From positions 1 to 64,000 of the forward strand of contig CATLBN010000004.1 in the NCBI GenBank assembly GCA_949878885.1: a stretch of DNA of 64,000 nt, given 5' to 3'. Below are positions 1 to 9,352 of the stretch, piece after piece. Below the pieces are notes generated by a model. It was given only the letters and a program-made list of their open reading frames with translations, was not told where the DNA came from and made no database searches. Every line of letters starts with the position of its first letter. Position 1 is the stretch's first letter. This DNA is from an uncultured Clostridia bacterium (GTDB lineage: Bacteria; Bacillota; Clostridia; Christensenellales; Borkfalkiaceae). Both the position numbers and the translations under genes were made by a program.

Positions 1-1
1 C

Positions 2-1657
2 CAGTCTATCGAGGGGCAGCTTACCGAGTGCCGCAAGTTTGCAGCCGCAAACGATTTGCAGATAGTCCGTACATACGAGGACGAGCACCTCACTGGGCGA
101 AATGATATTCGCCCGGCGTTCCAGCAGTTGCTCAAAGACAGCGCCGCCGCAAAGTGGGATATTGTGCTCGTGTATGCAATCGACCGTTTCGGACGTAACA
201 GTATCGAAATAGCGATAAACAAATACCACTTGCAGAAAAACGGCAAGACGGTAATATCCGCCACGCAGCGCACCGCTCGCAACGTGGACGGCTCGAAAAA
301 TCTTGACGGTATCCTCCTCGAAAACTTTTATATCGGTATGGCGGAATACTACAGCGAGGAGCTCTCGCAGAAAGTTACCCGCGGGCTGCGTGAAAGTTAC
401 GCAAAGGGCAATTTTACCGGCGGGCGCCCCCTGCTCGGTTATAAAGTCATAGACGACCCGCGCAGTGCCGGCGACCGCAAGCCGCGCAAAATCGTGGTGA
501 TTGACGAGGATACGGCGCCGCTTGTCCGGTATGTGTTCGAGGCGTACGCGAAAGGCACCTCAAAAAAGGATATAATGGCGGAGCTTACGCGACGCGGTTA
601 TAAAAATAGTAAAAATAAACCCCTATCACTTACAAGTTTTCAAAACAACCTCACCAGCCGCAAGTATATAGGCGAGGTTGAGCACGACGGCACGGTGTAC
701 ACAAATATATATCCCCCACTCATAGACAAAGCCACCTTTGAAATCGTGCAGAAACGGCTTGCAAAGCGCAAACTAGCCCCGGCAGCCCTCAAAGCGAAAG
801 AGGACTACATCTTGCAAGGGAAAGCGTACTGCGGGCATTGTGGGGCTCGTATGGTCGGAGTGAGTGGCACGGGACGCGCTGCCACCTACTACTATTATGC
901 TTGCGGCAAAAAGTATAAATACCATACTTGCAATAAGCGCAGCGAAAGAAAAGACTTTCTCGAGCAGCTCGTCGTCGAGCTTACCCTTGAGTATGTGCTC
1001 GAGCCTAAACGTATGGATTTTATAGCCGACCGCGTTATGGCGCTTTATCAAAACGAATTCAACGAGGAAAACGTAAAAGCTATTGAGCGCCGCGTCGCAG
1101 CACTCGAGGAGGAAATAGAAAAAGCCGTCAACGCCTTTATAGACGCCGACAGCAAAATGGTACGCGCAAAGCTCAACCAGCGCGTGGAGGATTTGGAGGC
1201 ACAAAAAAACGAGCTCCTCAACGACCGGGACGGGCTCGTGGCTGCGTCAAAAATTCCGGTGTCAAAGGCTCAATTTATAGCGTGGCTCAAAACCTTTGAG
1301 CGCGGCAATCCCGCCGATAAGGATTTCCAAAAGCGTGTTGTGGACGCTCTGATAAATAGCTTTTACTTGTATGACGATAAATTCATAATTTACTTTAATA
1401 TAGACGGTGGCGAGGTTGTCGGGTATCCGCAAGCCTCCGAGGACGTCGAGCTGGCGGAAAATTTCGAGGAAAACGAAAATACCCCCACCTCAACGGGCGG
1501 GGGTAGTGTTCGTATTTCAAAAGCCACGCTCCACCAAAAGCGAAAGAGTTTGAACACAAAAATGTTCGAACTCTTTTTTCTATGCGCGCTTGTCAAGGTA
1601 AGCTCACGCCTGTCTGCCATTTTATATTTATTAGTTGCTTTATCTATGATATTATGA
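2..1657 (+). CDS. Large serine recombinase (resolvase/invertase family), 5' end outside the window
   Basis: The frame is open from base 2 (QSIEGQLTECRKFAAANDLQIV...), upstream of the ORF-track start at 56. It has resolvase-like N-terminal residues (DIVLVYAIDRFGRN), a recombinase domain and a Zn-ribbon-like CGHCGARM...C...C. Confidence 0.93.
   Translation, partial: QSIEGQLTECRKFAAANDLQIVRTYEDEHLTGRNDIRPAFQQLLKDSAAAKWDIVLVYAIDRFGRNSIEIAINKYHLQKNGKTVISATQRTARNVDGSKNLDGILLENFYIGMAEYYSEELSQKVTRGLRESYAKGNFTGGRPLLGYKVIDDPRSAGDRKPRKIVVIDEDTAPLVRYVFEAYAKGTSKKDIMAELTRRGYKNSKNKPLSLTSFQNNLTSRKYIGEVEHDGTVYTNIYPPLIDKATFEIVQKRLAKRKLAPAALKAKEDYILQGKAYCGHCGARMVGVSGTGRAATYYYYACGKKYKYHTCNKRSERKDFLEQLVVELTLEYVLEPKRMDFIADRVMALYQNEFNEENVKAIERRVAALEEEIEKAVNAFIDADSKMVRAKLNQRVEDLEAQKNELLNDRDGLVAASKIPVSKAQFIAWLKTFERGNPADKDFQKRVVDALINSFYLYDDKFIIYFNIDGGEVVGYPQASEDVELAENFEENENTPTSTGGGSVRISKATLHQKRKSLNTKMFELFFLCALVKVSSRLSAILYLLVALSMIL
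1548..1577 (+). terminator. Intrinsic-terminator-like hairpin inside the 3' end of the recombinase ORF
   Basis: AGAGTTTGAACA-caaaaa-TGTTCGAACTCT (one G-U pair) followed by TTTTTT; lies ~80 nt before the annotated stop. Confidence 0.7.
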
Positions 1658-1702
1658 TAAAATTTCTCTACGATAAACGATAATTTAATAGAGGAAAAAC
1701 TA

Positions 1703-2056
1703 ATGTTGATTGGAAAAAAGAAAAAGATAGCAAATTATTTGAAAGAACGAAAAGATAATTTTTCTAATTTTGATTTAATATTAAAAGACTATTTATCTGG
1801 TAATTTGATAACAGAACTAAAAAAGATAGGGTTATCAAAAATAGAAATTCATTTAGATTGGTTTGACGATATTAAAGATGTAGGTATACAAGCCAAACAT
1901 AAAGATTATTTCTTGGATATCCAAATTGATAAAAAAGAACTTGCAATCGGTTGTAGCAAATCCGAGCCTGATTGTGATGAATTTATCTCTATCGATGGTG
2001 AACCCGACTCGTGTTATATTTATTCCATAATACAAAAGCGCATTGCGCAAATTTAA
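1703..2056 (+). CDS. Hypothetical protein (117 aa), AT-rich accessory gene
   Basis: ORF with upstream GAGGAAAAAC RBS; no recognised family. Confidence 0.6.
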   Translation: MLIGKKKKIANYLKERKDNFSNFDLILKDYLSGNLITELKKIGLSKIEIHLDWFDDIKDVGIQAKHKDYFLDIQIDKKELAIGCSKSEPDCDEFISIDGEPDSCYIYSIIQKRIAQI

Positions 2057-2103
2057 TAAATAAAGTTTGTAAATTTCAATTTATCGTATATATTTCGTTT
2101 TAA

Positions 2104-2247
2104 GCTACTACTGCTCTGTCAAATAAAGCAGGCTTCAAACAAGAAGGTGTTTTGGGCGACGCAGTTTTAAACGGCAACGAATATGCCGACGATATTTTAA
2201 TGTCGATTTTAGAAAGTGACTGGAAAGAATTAAAAGCAAAAAAATAA
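2104..2247 (+). pseudogene. 3' remnant of a GNAT-family N-acetyltransferase
   Basis: Manual translation after an in-frame TAA: ATTALSNKAGFKQEGVLGDAVLNGNEYADDILMSILESDWKELKAKK*, which resembles the C-terminus of RimJ/RimL-type acetyltransferases. No start or N-terminal domain; not in the ORF track. Confidence 0.75.
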
Positions 2248-2336
2248 ATTTAGTTCAATCTGCCTCCGCTCCTCTACATAGTTTTAAAACCACACGTTGG
2301 GTATTATTATAAGTAATGAATTTTTAAAGGACTATT

Positions 2337-2876
2337 ATGAACGTAGAAACCATTATTGCAATTGTTACGGCAGGTATTGCGTTTGTTACTTCGGTAGCAA
2401 GCTTTACCTATAATTTAATTCAAAACAGAAAAGACAGAATACAAAAAGTTATTTTGGATAACAGAATTAAATATATGGACAAAATCAGAGACGGCTTTAC
2501 CGACTTTATAGGGTTGTGCAATTTAAAAGCGATAAATCTTGCAAAAAGCAATGCCGACATAATGAAAAGTTATACCGAAAAAATTTTTTACGGATACGGT
2601 AAAATTAAAACTTATATAAAACCGTTTTATAAAATAGACAGTGAACTTTTAATATCGTTAGACAATTTGTACGACTGCGTTTTATCTTTACTTATAGGAG
2701 AGAAATCAGAAAATTTACTTAACGGGTTACGCAATGATTTTGCCGATAAATATTTGAAATACGATTGGGCTTATTGGAAATATATTCAACTGCAAAAAGA
2801 AGGAAATTATATGAACAGCGACGACGCGTTCGACAACGTATATTATCAATTTTTGGGACAGATAGACAATAAATAG
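2337..2876 (+). CDS. Hypothetical protein with N-terminal transmembrane segment (179 aa)
   Basis: N-terminal hydrophobic helix (TIIAIVTAGIAFVTSVASFTYNLI) then a soluble charged domain. Confidence 0.6.
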   Translation: MNVETIIAIVTAGIAFVTSVASFTYNLIQNRKDRIQKVILDNRIKYMDKIRDGFTDFIGLCNLKAINLAKSNADIMKSYTEKIFYGYGKIKTYIKPFYKIDSELLISLDNLYDCVLSLLIGEKSENLLNGLRNDFADKYLKYDWAYWKYIQLQKEGNYMNSDDAFDNVYYQFLGQIDNK

Positions 2877-2887
2877 ATTTATAGACT

Positions 2888-2933
2888 ATTAAAAAAGACT
2901 GATAAGATTATTTTTCTTATCAGCCTTTTTTGT
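2888..2933. terminator. Bidirectional intrinsic terminator
   Basis: aaaaaagactgataag-attatttttc-ttatcagccttttttg, between convergent genes. Confidence 0.75.
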
Positions 2934-2937
2934 TTTA

Positions 2938-5193
2938 TTAATCTGTTGCGGTAAATTTTATATTTGAATTTAATTTTACAAAATAATTTTTGAATTTTGC
3001 CGGCGCATTAACCGTTTCAAGATTCATACAATCGTCAAAACATCCGTCGGGCGACTTTAAGCTTTGTGGAAGCGTAAGTTGTTTCAACTTTTTACAGCCT
3101 TTAAAAGCTTCGCTCATAATAATTTCAACGCCTTCCGGTATGACTATACTCTCTATATCCGAATCTGCAAACGCTGAACTGTATATCCGTCTTACAAGCC
3201 CTCCTGCCGGGATTTCGGTATTAAGACAACCTGCCCAAAGCTCGTTTTCTTTTAAACTTATCAGGCAGTTGCCGTCGGATTTATAATTTGTGTTGCCTTC
3301 GGCTACGGTTATTTTTTCAAGCTTTGGTTTATATTTGAATCCGGCATTAAAAAATGATTTTGCGGTAGAAGGCAAATAAATAACTTTTACGTTGTCGCAA
3401 CGGTAAAACGCCAAATAGTCTATTTGTTCCACACCTTCCGGAAAGTTGAGAACTTCCAGCTTTTTACAGCCTTCAAAAGAGCAGCTTCCTATTGTTTTTA
3501 ACCCTTCAGGCATTTTAAGTTCGATTAAATTTTCGCAATTATAAAAAGCGTATTCTTCTATTGTTTTTAACCCTGCGCCGAAAACTGCCGCCTCTAAGTT
3601 TACACATTCATTAAACGCGCTTGCTCCCAACGTTTCCAAGCCTTGGGGGAATATAACGGTTTTAATACCCGAACAGGAATCGAAAGCCTTGTTTCCTATC
3701 TTTTTTACTCCGTTCGGAATAACAATTTTTTCCAACTTTTCGCATTTATAAAATGCGCCGTTTCCTATCTTTTCTATTCCGTTTTCCGGCAAAACCGAGT
3801 AATTGCAACCTAATATAAGCGTTTTGCTTTTAATATCCACAACGCAGTTGTTTACGCTGCGGTATTTTTTGTTGCCTTCGTCAACCGTTATGGAACAAAG
3901 ATTTTCGCACCCTTCGAACGCACTGCTTGCAATAGCTTTAACCGAAGCAGAAATAACTACGCTCTCTATTTTCTTTTTGCCTTTAAACGCCTTAGCTTTT
4001 ATTGCCGCAACTCCGTCCGGAATAACCACGTTAACCGCTTTTCCGCGGTATTTGCGAAGGGTATCGCCGTCCATCTCGAAATCAGGATTAGAAGTCTTAC
4101 GTGAAATTTTTGCAGCTAACGTACACCCCGTAAAAGCATCTTTTGCTATAAAATCAGGTTCTGGCGGCAAAACTACGTCTTTTAATTTACATCCCCAAAA
4201 CGCGCCGTTGCCTATATATTTAACCGAAGCGGGAATAACCGCCTCTTTAAGATTTTCACAGCTGATAAACGCATACTTGTCTATCTTTGTAAGAGTGTCG
4301 GGCAAAGTAACTTTTTTTAAATTATGACAGGAACGGAAAGTTGCCGATTCTATAGCTTTAATACCGCTGCCTATCTTTATAGAAGTTATTCCGCTCATTT
4401 CAAACGCGCTTGAACCTAATTTTGTTGTACAGTCGGATATTATTATATCGCACTTTAAATTTTTACAGTTTTCAAACGCATTTTTTTCAATACGTTCTAT
4501 ATATTCAAGATTGATTTTTTCTAAACTATCACAGCCTTCAAACACGCTTACGCTTAATTTTTTTACGCTTTGCGGCAAATTTATTGCTTTTAACGACCTA
4601 CAATTAAGAAACGCATAAGTTCCTATACTCTTTATCCCTTCCGGAATATTAATTTCTGTTAAATAATACTGTCGGCAAAACGCAGCTTCGTTTATCGCCG
4701 TAATACTGCCGTCGTCGGGAATAACCGAGTTACGGCAACCGGCAATAACGGTTCCCGTCGCTTTTTCAATCAAACAGTTGCCCTTAGCATAATAAACGGG
4801 ATTATTTTCATCAACTGTAATTTCCTTTAAACCGAAGCAGTTGTTAAACGGCTGATATTTTTTATCAAGTTTAATTAGCGAAGCGGGCAAATGAATTTTT
4901 TCCAGCGAACTGCAATGATTAAAAGCCCAAGCACCGAGTTCTTCCACTCCATCGGGAATAACTACTTCTTTTAAATTATAGCAATGATTAAACGCTTCTT
5001 TACCTACAAATTTTAAGGTTGATGGAAATATTACCGATTCGCAGTATTCGCCCTCGAACGCATTAAACTGTATTTTAACTACGCCTTCCGGCACAGCAAT
5101 GTTAGGACTTCCTTTAACCGGAGTTCTATGACCCAATACAACGTTATCTTCTATTATGCCGTAAAAGCTGTATGCATTACTTTTATTTGCCAT
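2938..5193 (-). CDS. BspA-like leucine-rich repeat (LRR_5) protein, no obvious signal peptide
   Basis: Many ~23-aa repeats such as IPEGVKSIGxxAFxxCxxLxxIxLP. Start placed at MANKSNAYSFYG (5193) because of an AGAGGAAAAA RBS; the ORF track extends upstream to 5253. Confidence 0.88.
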   Translation of the reverse strand: MANKSNAYSFYGIIEDNVVLGHRTPVKGSPNIAVPEGVVKIQFNAFEGEYCESVIFPSTLKFVGKEAFNHCYNLKEVVIPDGVEELGAWAFNHCSSLEKIHLPASLIKLDKKYQPFNNCFGLKEITVDENNPVYYAKGNCLIEKATGTVIAGCRNSVIPDDGSITAINEAAFCRQYYLTEINIPEGIKSIGTYAFLNCRSLKAINLPQSVKKLSVSVFEGCDSLEKINLEYIERIEKNAFENCKNLKCDIIISDCTTKLGSSAFEMSGITSIKIGSGIKAIESATFRSCHNLKKVTLPDTLTKIDKYAFISCENLKEAVIPASVKYIGNGAFWGCKLKDVVLPPEPDFIAKDAFTGCTLAAKISRKTSNPDFEMDGDTLRKYRGKAVNVVIPDGVAAIKAKAFKGKKKIESVVISASVKAIASSAFEGCENLCSITVDEGNKKYRSVNNCVVDIKSKTLILGCNYSVLPENGIEKIGNGAFYKCEKLEKIVIPNGVKKIGNKAFDSCSGIKTVIFPQGLETLGASAFNECVNLEAAVFGAGLKTIEEYAFYNCENLIELKMPEGLKTIGSCSFEGCKKLEVLNFPEGVEQIDYLAFYRCDNVKVIYLPSTAKSFFNAGFKYKPKLEKITVAEGNTNYKSDGNCLISLKENELWAGCLNTEIPAGGLVRRIYSSAFADSDIESIVIPEGVEIIMSEAFKGCKKLKQLTLPQSLKSPDGCFDDCMNLETVNAPAKFKNYFVKLNSNIKFTATD

Positions 5194-5353
5194 TTTTTCC
5201 TCTTTTATGTTAAATATTACTTTTATTATATAATATAAAAAATGTTTTTTCAATACTGTTTTTATTAAATTTATAAACTTATTTAACAGTGCAATGCCGC
5301 AAATCGATTTAGAATTATTTTACTAAAAATTGTTTGAAAATTCGTATTATTAA

Positions 5354-5398
5354 AATAATAAAAGTCCGTTGATTGATAATCAACGGACTTTTATTATT
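5354..5398. terminator. Perfect 21-bp inverted repeat, terminator
   Basis: aataataaaagtccgttgatt-gat-aatcaacggacttttattatt. Confidence 0.8.
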
Positions 5399-5408
5399 TA
5401 ATTTAATT

Positions 5409-6503
5409 TTATTTTAAATTGCTTGCAAGCTGCAAAGCTTCCGCCACTACGTCGTCCATATCCAAATAGCGGTAAAAACCGAGTCTGCCGCCGAAAATTA
5501 CTTTATTCTGCTCAGCGGCAAGTCTTTTATATTCTCCGTATCGCACTGTATTTGCAGCGTCGTTAAGCGGATAAAACCTCTCTTTGCCTACTTCCCAATC
5601 CACGGGATATTCGCGCGTTATAACCGTATAAGGCAGCTTTTTGTCTATGCCGAAATGTTTATGCTCGATTATACGCGTAAACGGAACGCTTTTTTCCGTA
5701 TAATTGACAACTGCGTTACCCTGATAGTCGCTTTCGTTCAATTTCAGCGTTTCAAAGCGCAAAGAACGGTATCCCAAATATCCTCTGCAATAACCGAAAT
5801 ATTCGTCGATTGCGCCTGTATAAACAACTTTTTCGGCAAGCGAATTATAATAATCTTTTTCTTTAAGATAATCTTCGCCCGTACGCACCTCTATTCCGTT
5901 TAAAAGATTTTGCACAAGTACGGTATAACCGCCTTCGGGAATTCCCTGATACAAATCGTTAAAATAATTATTGTTAAAAGTATATCTGAGCGGCAAACGT
6001 TTTATTATTTCCGCAGGCAGTTTATCCGCGCTCCTGCCCCATTGCTTTTCGGTATAACCTTCTATAAGCGTATTATAAATATCTCTGCCTACAAGCGAAA
6101 GCGCCTGCTCACGCACGTTTTTTGGATTTGCGCACTTTACAATTTGCGAAGTTATTTTTTCTTTTGCTTTTCGCGGCGTGGTTACACCCCAAAGAGCATA
6201 AAACGTATTCATATTAAACGGTAAGTGATACAGCTTGCCCTTATAATTTGCCAACGGCGCATTTATAAACGGATTAAATTCGGCAAAGCGGTTTACGTAT
6301 TCCCAAACCGCCTTGTCTGAAGTGTGAAAAATGTGCGCGCCGTATTCGTGAACGGTTATTCCGTCCGCATCACGCGTGTAACAGTTTCCACCTATATGGC
6401 TGCGTTTTTCCAAAACAAGGCATTTTTTTCTGCAATCGGTCATTTGCCGCGCAAACACCGCGCCGAATAGACCTGCGCCCACTATTACATAATCGTAAGT
6501 CAT
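5409..6503 (-). CDS. glf: UDP-galactopyranose mutase
   Basis: MTYDYVIVGAGLFGAVFARQ...LEKRSHIGGNCYT...EYGAHIFHTS, RLPLRYTFNNNYFNDLYQGIPEGGY. Confidence 0.95.
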   Translation of the reverse strand: MTYDYVIVGAGLFGAVFARQMTDCRKKCLVLEKRSHIGGNCYTRDADGITVHEYGAHIFHTSDKAVWEYVNRFAEFNPFINAPLANYKGKLYHLPFNMNTFYALWGVTTPRKAKEKITSQIVKCANPKNVREQALSLVGRDIYNTLIEGYTEKQWGRSADKLPAEIIKRLPLRYTFNNNYFNDLYQGIPEGGYTVLVQNLLNGIEVRTGEDYLKEKDYYNSLAEKVVYTGAIDEYFGYCRGYLGYRSLRFETLKLNESDYQGNAVVNYTEKSVPFTRIIEHKHFGIDKKLPYTVITREYPVDWEVGKERFYPLNDAANTVRYGEYKRLAAEQNKVIFGGRLGFYRYLDMDDVVAEALQLASNLK

Positions 6504-6506
6504 ATA

Positions 6507-7535
6507 TTAAGCCCCAAGTTTTACATATTTACACAATAAACGGTACGAAATAGTTGTTACCTTGCCTTTTACTCTCCAACAAAGCCTGTCAAGCATCCAT
6601 ACAAACGGCATTCGTTTAAGTTTTTTATATAACTTTCTGTCTTTTACTTTAAGTTCGTTCCACATATCCGCAAACAGTTCTCTGCGTTTAGGTTCGTCTT
6701 TTGCGGTAGTAAAAAAATATGTGTTCATAAGCATTACGTTAAGACAGTGATACATTTGCAAACGTAGCGGTTTGCACATTCTTTCCAATTTTTCGTAAGA
6801 GTAAGCGTTCAGCATTATTTTGGTTATGTTTATCTGCTGTTCGTATCTCTTTACAATGTTTTCTATAGATACCGACTGGTCGCTTCTGCCTATATAATAT
6901 CTGTATAAATCAATATCGATATAAAACAGTTTTTTAACATAAGGCAGCGGTTCGTACGCAAAAATATTATCAACGTAAAAAGTATGTTCGGGCAGCTTTA
7001 TTCCCATTCCGCGCAAAAGCTCGGTACGATAAACAAGCGCGTGCATTAAATACATTTTCCAAAGCTTTAACGATTTTGCGTCTTTCCATTCAAAAAATTT
7101 GTTTACGGGCAGTGTTTTATTATACCTGCTTACATAACAAGTATTGTCAGAAACTCGTTCATACACAAAATTTGTTATATACAAATCCGCCGTTTCGCCC
7201 AAAGCAATATGATATTTTAAAGTTGCTATAAGCATTTTAAGCGCCTTAGCGTCTAGCCAATCGTCGGAATCCACAACTTTATAATACATACCGCAAGCAA
7301 GTTCCAAGCCTTTATTAACGCCTGACCCGTGCCCGCCGTTAGGCTTATGCACCGCTCGTACGATGTTGGGATACGCCTTAGCGTAGGAATCTGCAATTTC
7401 CGCCGTATTATCGGTAGAACCGTCGTTTACAATTATAATTTCAACGTCGTCGCCGCCTACAAGCAAACTTTCCACGCATTTTCTAAGATAGTTTTGCGAA
7501 TTATAGCTTGGTATTGCAAACGTAATCAATTTCAT
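6507..7535 (-). CDS. Family 2 glycosyltransferase
   Basis: ITFAIPSYNSQNYLRKCVESLL...VEIIIVNDGSTDNTAEIADSYA...KVVDSDDWLD; adjacent to glf. Confidence 0.93.
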   Translation of the reverse strand: MKLITFAIPSYNSQNYLRKCVESLLVGGDDVEIIIVNDGSTDNTAEIADSYAKAYPNIVRAVHKPNGGHGSGVNKGLELACGMYYKVVDSDDWLDAKALKMLIATLKYHIALGETADLYITNFVYERVSDNTCYVSRYNKTLPVNKFFEWKDAKSLKLWKMYLMHALVYRTELLRGMGIKLPEHTFYVDNIFAYEPLPYVKKLFYIDIDLYRYYIGRSDQSVSIENIVKRYEQQINITKIMLNAYSYEKLERMCKPLRLQMYHCLNVMLMNTYFFTTAKDEPKRRELFADMWNELKVKDRKLYKKLKRMPFVWMLDRLCWRVKGKVTTISYRLLCKYVKLGA

Positions 7536-7562
7536 AACATACGCCCCGTATAATTTTAACTA

Positions 7563-9236
7563 TTATTTTTTAGTTTTGCGTTTAGCCGCTTTTTTTGCTT
7601 GATATTTAGCTTCTTCGGCTTGGAAGTCAAGTCCGTTTTTTTCGCACTTTGCTTTAAGTTCTGCTTTACGGGCTTCTTCCGCTTCTCTGTCTGCCTGCTC
7701 TTGCTCTAAGCGTAAACGTTCCTCCGGCGGTATCCACACTATTCCTGCGGCTTCCGCTTCCGCCTTTTGCCTATCCAAAACAAGCTGCCTGTCCGATTTT
7801 AAATACTTTTCAACCGAGAAGAATATTAAAAGAACCGCGCAAACGCCGTATGCGGCAGTTTCTATCCAAATATAGCTTACGGTAACTGCTACGGAATTTA
7901 CTCCGCCGCCGGATATTGCGTTGAATAAACCGGTTGCAACGGGCGTTGCCGCCGCCATTATAGAACTGTATATAGACATAGTAAAACCGTCGCAGCGGTA
8001 TCCGTGTTTAGCTTCTATATGGTCTAAAACGTCGGAAATCATAGCCAAAATCATATAGCACGCAGGCGCCGAACCGAAACTTTTAAGCGCAACGCCAACG
8101 GCAACAACATAAAAATTATTTGCAAAAATTCCTGCAATAATTCCGCCGGCTACACCCACAATAAGACCTATAAGCACTACTATGCGTTTGCCGAATTTTA
8201 CAGAAAGCGGCCAAATAAACGCCATTGCAACCGCCATAGGTATTGCGCCGCAAACGTTTATTACGGTATTTGCCAAATCGCCGCCGATTGTTGACGAACC
8301 GAACTGCTGGGAGCAAAAATATGTAATTGAAAGATTTTTAAAAGCTCCGCTGAATTGAAATAATAAATAAAAAATTATTATTATCCACCAAAACGGCTGC
8401 GTTGCAACCGCTTTTAACTGACTTTTAACAGAAACTTTAACGTTTGCCGCAGCTGGGGAATTGTAAGATTCTTCCGTTACCCTTTCGCGCGTGAAATAAT
8501 ATTGCAGAACGGTTACAAGAAAAGTTACTATACCTATTGCAATAAAAGCTACCATCCAAGCGGTTTGATTGGGTTTATCCCAACCGCCTAAAAACCAGCC
8601 AACTACCATAGGAAAAACCATTCCGCCGGCGCCCATTACTCCTAAATTTGCAAAGTTTGTAAACGAAGCAAGTAAGCCGCGCTGATTTCCGTTACGCGTT
8701 GATACGGGTACCAGAGTGCTGTTAGACGTATTGTACATCGGATACGCCACCGAATAATAAACATTGTAAGAAATTGCCGTAAGCGCCATTTTAGCCACTG
8801 CGTTAGAGCTTGGCACTACAAACATAAATATGCAGGAAACAGCCAAAAGCACCGAAGACAGTAAAATCCAAGGACGGGCTTTGCCGGCTTTGGTTTTAGT
8901 GCGCTCGATAAGCTGCCCCACTATAAGGTTGCCTGCCACAATAAGTATTGCCGACAGCAGCGGCAGTAACGTTAAAAACGTTGTTATGTTTGCAGGGAGA
9001 GAACCGTTTGCAAGTTTCATATCGGCAAAAAGCACGTCCGTCCAATATCTGTTTAAGAAATTGGCGAATATACCGCTTGCCAGCAACGCGCCGAACGGCC
9101 CTAAAAAATATCCGAAAAGCATTTCGGGAAACTTTACGTTAGCGGATTTGATTTTAGTTGAAAGAATGGGTTTTTCGAATAACCCCGTTTTATGCACCGA
9201 CATAAACGCCTCCGTTATAAATTCCCAATCCGCCAT
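7563..9236 (-). CDS. MFS transporter, GPH-type (glycoside/pentoside/hexuronide) sugar symporter-like
   Basis: Polytopic; LIERTKTKAGKARPWILLSS motif typical of GPH transporters; charged C-terminal tail. Confidence 0.85.
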   Translation of the reverse strand: MADWEFITEAFMSVHKTGLFEKPILSTKIKSANVKFPEMLFGYFLGPFGALLASGIFANFLNRYWTDVLFADMKLANGSLPANITTFLTLLPLLSAILIVAGNLIVGQLIERTKTKAGKARPWILLSSVLLAVSCIFMFVVPSSNAVAKMALTAISYNVYYSVAYPMYNTSNSTLVPVSTRNGNQRGLLASFTNFANLGVMGAGGMVFPMVVGWFLGGWDKPNQTAWMVAFIAIGIVTFLVTVLQYYFTRERVTEESYNSPAAANVKVSVKSQLKAVATQPFWWIIIIFYLLFQFSGAFKNLSITYFCSQQFGSSTIGGDLANTVINVCGAIPMAVAMAFIWPLSVKFGKRIVVLIGLIVGVAGGIIAGIFANNFYVVAVGVALKSFGSAPACYMILAMISDVLDHIEAKHGYRCDGFTMSIYSSIMAAATPVATGLFNAISGGGVNSVAVTVSYIWIETAAYGVCAVLLIFFSVEKYLKSDRQLVLDRQKAEAEAAGIVWIPPEERLRLEQEQADREAEEARKAELKAKCEKNGLDFQAEEAKYQAKKAAKRKTKK

Positions 9237-9273
9237 AAAACAAAGTATATAAAGAATACTGAATTTTTGTAAA

Positions 9274-9301
9274 GCAGACAGCCGAAGATTCGGCTGTCTG
9301 C
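9274..9301 (-). terminator. Hairpin terminator downstream of the LRR/Ig lipoprotein operon
   Basis: gcagacagccgaa-ga-ttcggctgtctgc. Confidence 0.65.
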
Positions 9302-9352
9302 CTTAACCGGAGGGAAAAATGAATAATATTTTAACTGGTTATTAAAATGTGT

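Noticed and set aside
773-1204. Antisense and overlapping ORFs in the ORF track (e.g. 773-1204, 3803-4327, 13068-13586, 29660-30154, 32780-33283, 50306-50785)
   Set aside because: They lie opposite well-supported genes, lack family motifs or convincing RBS, and are explained by codon bias of the sense gene.
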